NCBI RefSeq assembly: GCF_020447315.1
Contig: NZ_JAJADQ010000005.1
Location: 310,001 to 374,000 of the forward strand
Reading direction: 5' to 3'
DNA: 64,000 bases
DNA from: Hymenobacter nitidus
Lineage (GTDB): Bacteria > Bacteroidota > Bacteroidia > Cytophagales > Hymenobacteraceae
In this document: positions 53,829 through 64,000 of the stretch, in pieces
How positions within the stretch are numbered: the first letter of the stretch is position 1
Layout of the letters: the number at the start of each line of letters is the position of its first letter
The notes under the pieces: generated by a model
Databases searched by the model: none
The model's input: the letters and a program-made list of their open reading frames with translations, nothing else
What the model was told of the DNA's origin: nothing
Made by a program: the position numbers and the translations under genes

Positions 53829-54458
53829 TTAAGGGAGTCGGTACCACAGGCTGCCTTTTTCCTCGAAAGCAACGACGCCTTTTTGCCGGGCGTAATAAAG
53901 GTGGCCTTGAATAGGTCCGTTGGTGGGGTAGCGGAAGGCTACGTGAATAACCTGGGAGTAAGCAGTGGGCCCAAACGCTGCCGTGGACAGCAGTTCGGCG
54001 TCCGGAAAGCGCACAGTGTCGATGGGGAGGCCAGCATTGATGAAGCCAATCGGCAGCGAGGCACTTATAATGCCTTCCCATTCTGCGTTGGCCTCCAGCA
54101 CCATTCCGCCATCCAGGGAACTGTAAAACAAGCCTAAATCCAAGACTGTGCGGGGCTGTGCTACCGTGTCGGTGCGTTGGACAGTTACGGTAATATGCTG
54201 CCCAAAAACGTCGCGAGAGGGGAAAGGCAAAAAGTTGAGTCCCATGTATTGTTTCTCCTGCTCGTCTTTCACTTCCGTAATACGGTAAGTGCGTACTTGG
54301 CTGTCTTTGGCGTGACCAAAGCGCAGCTCCTCATTGACGCGGTAAGGTTGCCAGGCCAGCTGGTCGTCGGTGAGCCGGTGCTGTTCGGGGTCTTTTTCGC
54401 AGCCCGAGAGCAGCACGGTGGCCAGCACGGCCAGCGGAAGCATAAAGCAAAGACGCAT
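53829..54458 (-). CDS. Lipoprotein of unknown function
   Basis: 209 residues from the ATG at 54458. Lipoprotein signal MRLCFMLPLAVLATVLLSGC, then EKDPEQHRLTDDQLAWQPYRVNEELRFG and an all-beta-looking domain (YRITEVKDEQEKQYMGLNFLPFPSRD ... QHITVTVQRTD ... SQVIHVAFRYPTNGPIQGHLYYARQKGVVAFEEKG) that ends in a conserved-looking SLWYRLP. This pattern is common among Hymenobacter-type lipoproteins without a defined role. It is followed by the family-2 element copy D. Confidence 0.75.
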   Translation of the reverse strand: MRLCFMLPLAVLATVLLSGCEKDPEQHRLTDDQLAWQPYRVNEELRFGHAKDSQVRTYRITEVKDEQEKQYMGLNFLPFPSRDVFGQHITVTVQRTDTVAQPRTVLDLGLFYSSLDGGMVLEANAEWEGIISASLPIGFINAGLPIDTVRFPDAELLSTAAFGPTAYSQVIHVAFRYPTNGPIQGHLYYARQKGVVAFEEKGSLWYRLP

Positions 54459-54560
54459 AGAAGAAAGAATAGCTGGAAACAAACCGGTTAAGAGTGGTTC
54501 AAAGCCGAAGAGCCTGCTCAGGCCGGAATGGTTGCAACGCCACCTTCGTGAACCTGGCGT

Positions 54561-57851
<3,291 letters not shown>

Positions 57852-58044
57852 AAGAGCGGTTAGCCAGGGGTTGGGCTGCTAATTTAGGGGAATGTGGGCT
57901 GTTGGGCGTGCCGGCTCCGGCGCAAGCCCGCTGCCGCGCCGCCAACCGGCCCTGGTGGCCGATAAAGCCCCGAGCACCGGATTTCCGCTGACTTCCGGCT
58001 ATTCCCAAGGCAAAAGTGCCTGGATAGCGGCTCCACAACGAAAC

Positions 58045-58581
58045 CTACCAGGCATCTAGCAGGGGACGCTTCATCAGAATGTCGGTCTGCTCGTCGTCAC
58101 CCAGAGTAAACACATGCCGGCCAAACTCGACGAAGCCGTTTTTCTGGTAGAAGCGGATGGCACGCGGGTTTTCTTCCCACACCCCCAGCCATACGTAGCG
58201 GGCCTGCGCCTCGGCGGCCAGCTGCAGGGCCTTATCGTAGAGCAGCTGGCCTACTTTCTGGCCGTGGTAGTCCTGCAACACGTAAATACGCTCTATTTCC
58301 AGCGCATCGGCATCCTGGGGCTCGGTTTGGGCCGGCCCGGTGTTTACTTTCAGGTAGCCAATAACCGAGTGGTTCAGCTCCGCAAAGTAAAAGCCTGAGT
58401 CGGGGTTCTGCAGCTCCGCCGTTAGCTTTTCGCGGGCAAAGCCTTCGGCCAGATAGGCGCTCATATTCTCCGCGGAATTGTTGGCGCCAAACGTTTCAAA
58501 AAACGTGTGGCGGCCAATCTGCTGCAGGTACTCCACGTCCTGGGTGGTGGCTGGTCTGATGGTAATCTGGTGCATATTCAT
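58045..58581 (-). CDS. GNAT-family N-acetyltransferase
   Basis: 178 residues from the ATG at 58581 (MNMHQITIRPATTQDVEYLQQIG; 58575 also possible). The acetyl-CoA loop is EIERIYVLQDYHGQKVGQLLYDKAL, preceded by NHSVIGYLKVNTG and followed by YVWLGVWEENPRAIRFYQKNGFVEFGRHVF, which is the RimI/Spd-like pattern. The acceptor is unknown. It is divergent from the Crp/Fnr gene; the intergenic gap of about 60 nt must serve both. Confidence 0.92.
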   Translation of the reverse strand: MNMHQITIRPATTQDVEYLQQIGRHTFFETFGANNSAENMSAYLAEGFAREKLTAELQNPDSGFYFAELNHSVIGYLKVNTGPAQTEPQDADALEIERIYVLQDYHGQKVGQLLYDKALQLAAEAQARYVWLGVWEENPRAIRFYQKNGFVEFGRHVFTLGDDEQTDILMKRPLLDAW

Positions 58582-58644
58582 CTTCCTTTGTGAGTTCTGG
58601 GGTGCCCGGTTTTTGGGTGTCAACCCCTTTTTTTCGTCCCTGCA

Positions 58645-59232
58645 ATGCCGCCCCTGACCCTACCCCAGATTCTGCAAGCCACCTATCCGCTGCCGCCCGA
58701 TTCGCTGGAAAAGGTGCTGGCGCTGGCCGAGTATGTGGAGCTGCCCAAAGGCACCCGCCTGTTTCGCGACGACCAGCTGGCCCACCACATTTACGTGCTG
58801 CAGCGCGGCCTGGCCCGGGCCTATGCCCAGCGGGAGGAGCGGGAGGTAACCTTCTGGTTTTCCGCCGAAGGCGCGGTTCTGGCCTCCATTCGCGGCTACA
58901 CCGAGCAGGCCGTGAGCTACGAAACCATCGAGCTGCTGGAAGACAGCGCCCTGTTTCGCCTGCCCATGCACGCGCTCCAGCAGCTGTACCGGCTGGATGT
59001 GCACCTGGCCAACTGGGGGCGGGTAATGGTGGAGCGCGTCTGGCTGCAAACCGAGCAGCAGCTCATTGCCCGCCAGTTCCGTACCGCCGCGGAACGCTAC
59101 GCGGATCTGCTGCAGCACAGCCCGCACCTGCTGCAGCGCGTGGCCCTGGGCCACATTGCCTCCTACCTCGGCATTACCCAGGTCACGCTCAGCCGGGTCC
59201 GGGCGCAGCTGAAAAAAGCGCCGCACCCTTAG
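58645..59232 (+). CDS. Crp/Fnr-family transcriptional regulator
   Basis: 195 residues. The cyclic-nucleotide-binding-like barrel covers about residues 20-130 (VELPKGTRLFRDDQLAHHIYVLQRGLARAYAQREEREVTFWFSAEGAVLAS). The helix-turn-helix at the C-terminus is RVALGHIASYLGITQVTLSRVRAQLKK. There are no Cys in positions for an Fe-S cluster, and the cAMP-contact Arg/Ser pair is not evident, so the ligand is unknown. The stop overlaps the convergent SMR gene by four bases. Confidence 0.9.
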   Translation: MPPLTLPQILQATYPLPPDSLEKVLALAEYVELPKGTRLFRDDQLAHHIYVLQRGLARAYAQREEREVTFWFSAEGAVLASIRGYTEQAVSYETIELLEDSALFRLPMHALQQLYRLDVHLANWGRVMVERVWLQTEQQLIARQFRTAAERYADLLQHSPHLLQRVALGHIASYLGITQVTLSRVRAQLKKAPHP

Positions 59233-59555
59233 GCCGACACCATTTTCAGGCCCAGCAGGGAGCCAACCAGGGTGGTGAGAAAAAACAGGCGCGGCCCGGT
59301 CAGCGGGTCGCCGAAGACGAGCACCCCGAGCCCAACGGTACCCACGGCCCCGATGCCGGTCCAGACGGCGTAGGCCGTGCCCAGCGGCACCCGGGCCAAG
59401 CTCAGGTTGAGCAGATAAAAGCTCAGGGCCGCGCTGCTCCCAAAGGCCGCGTACCAGCCCGCCGACTCCATGCCGGCAGTCAGCTTGCCCTTGCCCAGGC
59501 AAAACGCAAAGGCCACTTCGGCCAACCCTCCCAGTACCAGAAACAACCAATGCAT
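59229..59555 (-). CDS. Small multidrug resistance (SMR) family transporter
   Basis: 108 residues and four membrane helices. The essential Glu is in LGGLAEVAFAFCLGKGK, followed by YAVWTGIGAVGTVGLGVLVFGDPL. The C-terminus is PRLFFLTTLVGSLLGLKMVSA. The block around the first helix is like the guanidinium exporter (SugE/Gdx) subgroup, but no riboswitch is seen in the leader, so this stays tentative. Known SMR proteins act as dimers and exchange a cation for protons. Confidence 0.88.
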   Translation of the reverse strand: MHWLFLVLGGLAEVAFAFCLGKGKLTAGMESAGWYAAFGSSAALSFYLLNLSLARVPLGTAYAVWTGIGAVGTVGLGVLVFGDPLTGPRLFFLTTLVGSLLGLKMVSA

Positions 59556-59682
59556 GGTGAAAACGAAACGTGTGGAGGCAAAGGTCTGGCGCCGGCCGCT
59601 CGTTTCTTTTTACCAATGTTAAAAACGCTGACGCCCGATTTTGTAGGATTTAGACCGGCTGCTTTGAACTATCCTGGAAAAC

Positions 59683-59716
59683 TTTCCCTGTCTACAACCA
59701 GAGCGGTCCTACTTTT
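59683..59716 (+). promoter_or_regulatory. Promoter of the carboxypeptidase-regulatory-like protein gene
   Basis: TTTC (59683-59686), 22 nt, then TACTTTTG (59709-59716), a full match to the -7 consensus. The leader to the ATG at 59799 would be about 75 nt. Confidence 0.5.
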
Positions 59717-59798
59717 GCACGGCCGCATACGCTCCCGGGTTCCGCGGCCGTTTGTAGGGCCAGGCGCCTTTCCTCACTTCTTAATACCTGCCGTTTTG

Positions 59799-61094
59799 AT
59801 GACTTCCGCTGCTCTCACTTCTTCTCCCGCCACCCGCGTACGGCTGTGGCCAGCTGGCTTGCTGCTGTTGCTGGGCCTGCTGCTGGCCCAATTCACCCAG
59901 GCCCAGCAGCTGCGGGGCATAGTGCTGGATAAGGATTCCAACCAGCCGCTGCCGTTTGCCAGCGTCTCGGTGCCGGGTACCACGCTGGGCACCACCACCA
60001 ATACCGAGGGCGAGTTTACCCTGAAAGTGAACAAGCTGCCCGTGACATTGCTGATTTCGGAGCTGGGCCACGTGCGCGACACGCTGCGCGTTACCACCAA
60101 CTCCGAGCTGCTGCGCGTGTCCCTGGCCTCGGCCAACATCACGCTGCCCGAGGTGAAAGTGGGCAGCTACGCCTTCCGTCTCGTGGATCGGGCTTTCCGG
60201 CAGCTGCAGCGCAACTACGGGCGCAAGTTCTACGGCAAGGCCTTCTACCGCCAAACCACCCGCATCGGCGGCGAGCCGACTGAGCTGCAGGAAGTGGTCT
60301 GGAATGTGAAGTCGACCACGGCCCGTATCGAGGGCACGGCCATTTCCCAGGGCCGCTACGCCGCCAAGCAAAGCCTGACCAGCTTCAGCAATTTCTCGCT
60401 CTACACCAAATCCTATGGCCTGTATGACGCCAACGCCGACACGCTCAAGTCGCTGGCGCTGCTGAGCCCGAATGCGGTGAAAAACTATCTGCTGGAGCTC
60501 AAAGGCGTAGTGGCCGGCCCCGACAGCACCAAGGGTGGCATTGCCGAAATCGACTTCGAAACCCGCCCCGAGCTAACCAAATACAAAGCCCAGGGCACCA
60601 TCTGGATTGACGTGGACTCCTACAAAGTGGTGCGTTACCGCATGACGACGCCCAACTTCACGGCCTCGACGTCCAACGCCAACCAGAAATTCCGCAACAC
60701 CAAGCTCGACATTGAAATGTCGTTCCAGAACACCGACGGCGAAGTGGCCCCGCTCGAATACATGAAGGTGAACTTGGCCGCCGACCTGACTTCGCCCGGC
60801 AAGCCGGCTACACCGCTCACCGTGTCGTCGTTCACCTTTTTCTACGATACCAGCACCACGCCCACCAGTATTCCCTATGCCCGCGTGAGCGTACAGGACC
60901 GCGACCTGGAGGCCATTAAGAGCATCAAGTACGACCCCGAATTCTGGGTCAATAACCCCGTGGTGAAGCGCACCCCGGTGGAGGACGAGGTGATTCAGTC
61001 GTTCGAGAAGAAAGGTGCTTTCGGTACCATGGTGCCCAAGCCCGAAGCCAAACCCGACGTGCGCATCAGCAACGACGGCCGGATTCTGAAGTAG
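59799..61094 (+). CDS. Carboxypeptidase-regulatory-like domain protein, exported
   Basis: 431 residues. Signal peptide within MTSAALTSSPATRVRLWPAGLLLLLGLLLAQFTQAQ. The regulatory-like beta domain reads LRGIVLDKDSNQPLPFASVSVPGTTLGTTTNTEGEFTLKV, like that at the N-terminus of SusC proteins. The larger second part (from about residue 125) has repeated short beta elements (KFYGKAFYRQTTRIGG ... ELQEVVWNVKSTTARIEG ... YKAQGTIWIDVDSYKVVRYRM) typical of DUF5686-like or outer-surface proteins of Bacteroidota. Function unknown. The open frame runs upstream to 58590 without a stop, but only the ATG at 59799 starts a signal peptide and follows a promoter. Confidence 0.8.
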   Translation: MTSAALTSSPATRVRLWPAGLLLLLGLLLAQFTQAQQLRGIVLDKDSNQPLPFASVSVPGTTLGTTTNTEGEFTLKVNKLPVTLLISELGHVRDTLRVTTNSELLRVSLASANITLPEVKVGSYAFRLVDRAFRQLQRNYGRKFYGKAFYRQTTRIGGEPTELQEVVWNVKSTTARIEGTAISQGRYAAKQSLTSFSNFSLYTKSYGLYDANADTLKSLALLSPNAVKNYLLELKGVVAGPDSTKGGIAEIDFETRPELTKYKAQGTIWIDVDSYKVVRYRMTTPNFTASTSNANQKFRNTKLDIEMSFQNTDGEVAPLEYMKVNLAADLTSPGKPATPLTVSSFTFFYDTSTTPTSIPYARVSVQDRDLEAIKSIKYDPEFWVNNPVVKRTPVEDEVIQSFEKKGAFGTMVPKPEAKPDVRISNDGRILK

Positions 61095-61114
61095 CTTTTC
61101 GGCTTGCGCTTATG

Positions 61115-61157
61115 CACAAAAAAAGCCCCGGAAATATCTTCCGGGGCTTTTTTTGTG
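61115..61157 (+). terminator. Terminator after the carboxypeptidase-regulatory-like protein gene
   Basis: CACAAAAAAAGCCCCGGAA (61115-61133) and its reverse complement (61139-61157) form a 19-bp stem. A second 17-bp hairpin (61155-61171 with 61187-61203, GTGAAAAGAACGTCCTG) follows directly and shares the GTG, so two hairpins stand between the convergent genes. Confidence 0.9.
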
Positions 61158-61221
61158 AAAAGAACGTCCTGTTTCGACAAGCTTGGCAGGACGTTCTTTT
61201 CACGGTCGGATCTTTACCCAA

Positions 61222-61941
61222 CTACGGATTGGTGCTCCACATGCCGGCTTCCTTGATAAAGATGCGGCGGCTGAGCTTGAGCTGGGCAATGATGAATTCG
61301 GCCAGGTCCTCGGGCTGCATCACCTTGTCGGGGTTGCCGTCGGTGAGGTTGTTGCTGATGGCCAGCTCGGTAGCTACGGTGCTGGGCGTGAGGGCCGACA
61401 CCCGGATGTTCTGCTTGCGCACCTCCTGCATCAGGGACTCGGTGAGGCCCAGAATGGCAAACTTCGAGGCGCTGTAGGCGCTGGTGGTAGCGGCCCCGCG
61501 CTGACCGGCGGTGGAGGCAATGTTGATAATGTCGCCGCCCTGGCGCTCTATCATCTGGGGCAGCACGGCGCGGGTGGCGTAGTAAGTGCCCATCAGGTTT
61601 ACCTGAATGATGTGCTCCCACTCGGCCGGGTCCATGTCGACGAGCTTGGCGAAAGTGCCGATGCCAGCGTTGTTGATCAGGATGTCGATGGAGCCGAGGG
61701 CTGCCAGGGCCTGGGCTACGGCAGCTTCTACGGCGGCGCGGTCGGCTACGTCGGCCGTTACCACCACTGCCTTGCCTTTGCCCAGCGCCTCGATTTCCCG
61801 GGCCACTTCCTGCAGCTGGCTGTCGGTGCGGGCCAGCAGGGCCACGTTTACGCCTTCCTGGGCCAGAGCCAGGGCTACGGCCCGACCAATTCCTTTGCCT
61901 GCGCCCGTTACCAGGGCCGTCTTTCCGGCTATTTCTTGCAT
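61222..61941 (-). CDS. Short-chain dehydrogenase/reductase (FabG-like 3-ketoacyl reductase)
   Basis: 239 residues from the ATG at 61941 ([21 protein letters not shown]). The cofactor site is TGAGKGIG, then NNAGIGTF, catalytic Ser in INIASTAGQ and Tyr-Lys in SAYSASKFA. The C-terminus ([24 protein letters not shown]) is the type seen in 3-oxoacyl-ACP reductase-like SDRs. A single such gene away from a fab cluster suggests another role. TACCTTGC (62004-62011) is a possible -7 box 62 nt upstream. Confidence 0.92.
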   Translation of the reverse strand: MQEIAGKTALVTGAGKGIGRAVALALAQEGVNVALLARTDSQLQEVAREIEALGKGKAVVVTADVADRAAVEAAVAQALAALGSIDILINNAGIGTFAKLVDMDPAEWEHIIQVNLMGTYYATRAVLPQMIERQGGDIINIASTAGQRGAATTSAYSASKFAILGLTESLMQEVRKQNIRVSALTPSTVATELAISNNLTDGNPDKVMQPEDLAEFIIAQLKLSRRIFIKEAGMWSTNP

Positions 61942-62052
61942 ACTGCGGGTGTTGTCGTGAATGATTGGGTTGTATAACCGCAAGAGCGGTTACAGGTTGC
62001 GAAGCAAGGTAGAAATAGGGTAGGACCGGCCGTTGTCTTTCACTTATTGCAT

Positions 62053-62173
62053 GTCATCCTGAACGGCGCGAAGCGGAGTGAAGGACCTTACAGGATAGGC
62101 ACGATTAGCGTTTATACGACTCGTGCCAGCGTGATAAGGTCCTTCGCACGGCAGACGCCAGATAAAGGATGAC
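62053..62173. repeat. Dispersed palindromic repeat, family 1, copy 3
   Basis: Arms begin GTCATCCTGAAC (62053) and end AGGATGAC (62173). AAGGACCTTA (62081-62090) pairs with TAAGGTCCTT (62135-62144). An inner stem GGCACGA/TCGTGCC (62098-62104, 62121-62127) surrounds ACGACTCGT. It lies between the divergent SDR and DUF885 genes, unlike most copies, which lie between convergent genes. Confidence 0.8.
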
Positions 62174-62273
62174 AAACGGGAAAAGACGCCGGCGGCAGCT
62201 TTCCGGGGGCGGCGGTGTCTTTTCCGGCCAAACGCTTTACCTTCCCCCCTCAACCACTACACATTCTTTCGGA

Positions 62274-64000
62274 ATGAAAAAACTTGCTCTGGGCGGCTTG
62301 CTCGCCTGTGCGCTGCTGGCTTCCTGCAACCAGCAGAAGAACGCCGACGGTACCGCCGCCACCGAAACCGGCGCCGCCGACGTGAAAGACCTCGCCACCC
62401 TGTTTACCAACTACTGGGAAGAGCAGACCAAGCTGTTTCCGCTGAGCGCCACGGCCCAGGGCGACAACCGCTACAACGACCAACTGCCCAACGACCAGAC
62501 CAAAGCTTTCCGCGACGGGCTGCAGGAGTTTTATCAGCGCTACCTCACTCAGCTCGGCAAGTTCGACCGGGCCACGCTTTCCGAGAACGACAAGATCAGC
62601 TACGACATCTTCCAGTACGACCTGCAAACCCGCCTCGACGGGCTCAAGCTCGGTATCGTGGTGGGCGGCGACTACCCCAACACTTGGATGATTCCCTTCA
62701 GCCAGTTTGGCGGCCTGCCCATTTCGCTGGGGCAGTTTGGCTCGGGTTCGGGCGCGCAACCGTTCAAAACCGCCAAAGACTACGACAACTGGCTGGGCCG
62801 CGTGCACAGCTTTCCGGCCTGGGCCGATTCGGCCATCAGCAACTTCCGCCAGGGCATGAAGGCCGGCGTGGTGCTGCCCCGGGCCCTGGTGCAAAAGATG
62901 ATTCCGCAGATGCGCGACCTGGTCGTGACGGATGCCAGCCAGTCGTTGTTCTACGGCCCGGTCAAGGCTTTCCCCAAGGACATCAGCGCGGCCGACCAGC
63001 AGCGCCTGACGACGGCCTACCAGCAGGCTATTCTCACCGACCTGGCCCCCACGTATAAGAAGCTGGCCGACTTCCTCGAAACCGAATACCTGCCCAAGTC
63101 CCGCCCCAGCACGGGCATCAGTGCCCTGCCCAACGGTGCGGCCCAGTATGCGTTTCTGGCCAAATACTGGACGACGACCGACAAAACTCCCGAGCAGATT
63201 TACCAGACCGGCCTGGCCGAGGTGAAGCGCATCCGCACCGAAATGGAGCGGGTAAAAACCCAGGTTGGCTTTAAAGGCGACTTGCCGGCTTTCTTCGCCT
63301 ACCTGAAGACCGATAAAAAATTCATGCCCTACAAAACGCCGGCCGAGGTGCTGGGCGCCTTCCGCAGCATCCAGGCCAAGATTGACCCTAACCTGAAAAA
63401 GATGTTCGGCCGCACGCCCAAAACCGGCTTCGAGATTCGCCAGACGGAGGCATTCCGGGCCGCCTCGGCCTCGGCCGAGTACAATCAGGGCACACCCGAC
63501 GGCTCGCGCCCCGGTATCTTCTACATCCCGATTCTGGACGCTACTACCTTCAACACGACTTCGGGCATGGAGTCGCTGTTCTTGCACGAAGCCATTCCGG
63601 GCCACCACTATCAAGTGTCGCTGCAGCAGGAAAATGAAAGCCTGCCCAAGTTCCGCCGCTTTGCCTGGTACGGTGCCATGGGCGAAGGCTGGGCGCTTTA
63701 CACCGAAAGCCTGGGCAAGGAGCTGGGCCTCTACACCGACCCCTACCAGTACATGGGGGCGCTGGGCGACGAAATTCACCGCGCCATCCGGCTGGTAGTG
63801 GATGTGGGTATGCACACCAAGAACATGACCCGCGAGCAGGCCATCAAGTATATGATGGACAACGAGGCCATCGGGGAGCAGGGCGCTACAGCCGAAATTG
63901 AGCGGTATATGGCCATTCCGGGCCAGGCCCTGAGCTACAAAATCGGCCAGCTTAAGATCCGGGAGCTGCGCGACAAATATCATACTCAGCTGGCGGCCGG
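62274..64000 (+). CDS. DUF885-family lipoprotein (putative metallopeptidase), C-terminus cut by window edge
   Basis: About 575 residues are visible from the ATG at 62274. A lipoprotein signal (MKKLALGGLLACALLASC) precedes NQQKNADGTAATETGAADVKDLATLFTNYWEEQTKLFPLSAT. The helical body continues to the family's zinc-like motif LFLHEAIPGHHYQVSLQ, with further conserved parts FAWYGAMGEGWALYTESLGKELGLY and HRAIRLVVDVGMHTKNMTREQAIKYM. DUF885 proteins are related to M2-like gluzincin folds and are thought to be peptidases of the envelope. TACCTTCC lies 28 nt upstream. The stop codon lies beyond the window. Confidence 0.88.
   Translation, partial: MKKLALGGLLACALLASCNQQKNADGTAATETGAADVKDLATLFTNYWEEQTKLFPLSATAQGDNRYNDQLPNDQTKAFRDGLQEFYQRYLTQLGKFDRATLSENDKISYDIFQYDLQTRLDGLKLGIVVGGDYPNTWMIPFSQFGGLPISLGQFGSGSGAQPFKTAKDYDNWLGRVHSFPAWADSAISNFRQGMKAGVVLPRALVQKMIPQMRDLVVTDASQSLFYGPVKAFPKDISAADQQRLTTAYQQAILTDLAPTYKKLADFLETEYLPKSRPSTGISALPNGAAQYAFLAKYWTTTDKTPEQIYQTGLAEVKRIRTEMERVKTQVGFKGDLPAFFAYLKTDKKFMPYKTPAEVLGAFRSIQAKIDPNLKKMFGRTPKTGFEIRQTEAFRAASASAEYNQGTPDGSRPGIFYIPILDATTFNTTSGMESLFLHEAIPGHHYQVSLQQENESLPKFRRFAWYGAMGEGWALYTESLGKELGLYTDPYQYMGALGDEIHRAIRLVVDVGMHTKNMTREQAIKYMMDNEAIGEQGATAEIERYMAIPGQALSYKIGQLKIRELRDKYHTQLAA

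Noticed and set aside
59229..59555. A guanidine riboswitch before the SMR gene
   Set aside because: The leader between 59556 and 59640 shows no recognisable guanidine aptamer pattern.
58590..61094. A single open frame spanning the Crp/Fnr gene, the SMR gene and the regulatory-like protein gene
   Set aside because: The Crp/Fnr gene is in another frame; the first 400 codons lack any domain, and a promoter and signal peptide mark the true start at 59799.
62250..63983. Leftward open frame of 577 codons at the right end
   Set aside because: The rightward frame encodes the DUF885 lipoprotein with HEAIPGHH; the leftward frame has no recognisable domain.

Overview
The window is chromosomal DNA of a GC-rich Bacteroidota bacterium, most likely a Hymenobacter-type member of the Cytophagales. 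This rests on: a SusC/SusD pair; type IX secretion (T9SS) C-terminal sorting domains; many lipoproteins with a Cys lipobox; -7 promoter boxes of the TAnnTTTG type; long GC-rich genes with few Shine-Dalgarno sites; and dispersed palindromic repeats between genes. I see no rRNA, tRNA, CRISPR array, transposase, integrase or phage module. Both window edges cut a gene: yidC at the left and a DUF885 lipoprotein at the right.

Layout. 1-4.4 kb: yidC (5' part), pyrG and a PBP4-type carboxypeptidase. 4.7-10.3 kb: a secreted PA14/ricin-like/T9SS protein, a fused SerB-SerA serine-biosynthesis enzyme and two tandem outer-membrane barrel paralogues. 10.3-20.4 kb: a VOC protein, a DUF421 membrane protein, an AraC-type membrane regulator, secreted proteins (YceI and unknown), pirin, a GH13 lipoprotein, an aldo/keto reductase, a YCII protein, a class D beta-lactamase homologue that has lost its catalytic residues, and a small membrane protein. 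20.6-34.2 kb: a secreted GH31, two small paralogous helical proteins, gamma-glutamyltransferase, a methyltransferase, branching enzyme GlgB, a DUF1905 protein, a glycosyltransferase half-protein and an intracellular GH31. 34.4-41 kb: a lipoprotein with a probable MABP-like beta-prism, an AT-rich gene-free stretch, a lipase plus T9SS-protein pair, rhomboid protease with a partner, and two small disordered proteins. 41-49 kb: arylamine N-acetyltransferase, a GHL10-type glycosidase and the SusC/SusD pair. 49-64 kb: a Fur-family regulator, a NagX/HGSNAT-like membrane protein, acyl-CoA ligase, lipoproteins, a GH3/beta-lactamase fusion, GNAT, Crp/Fnr regulator, SMR transporter, an outer-surface carboxypeptidase-regulatory-like protein, an SDR and the DUF885 protein.

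How the genes fit together. Alpha-glucan handling is over-represented: GH13, two GH31 enzymes and GlgB, one outside/inside division of labour plus glycogen branching. A second theme is the envelope: YidC, PBP4, the NagZ/AmpC-like fusion, the dead beta-lactamase homologue, barrels, lipoproteins and T9SS cargo. Most genes are single transcription units bounded by strong hairpins.

Most promising for follow-up: the inactivated class D beta-lactamase homologue; the beta-prism lipoprotein and the orphan copy of its upstream control region followed by AT-rich DNA and a terminator; a duplicated 39-bp AT-rich dyad upstream of glgB; the glycosyltransferase half-protein; and a family of intergenic elements with variable hairpins joined to a conserved 37-nt box. 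I did not find a clearly new multi-gene defence or mobile system.
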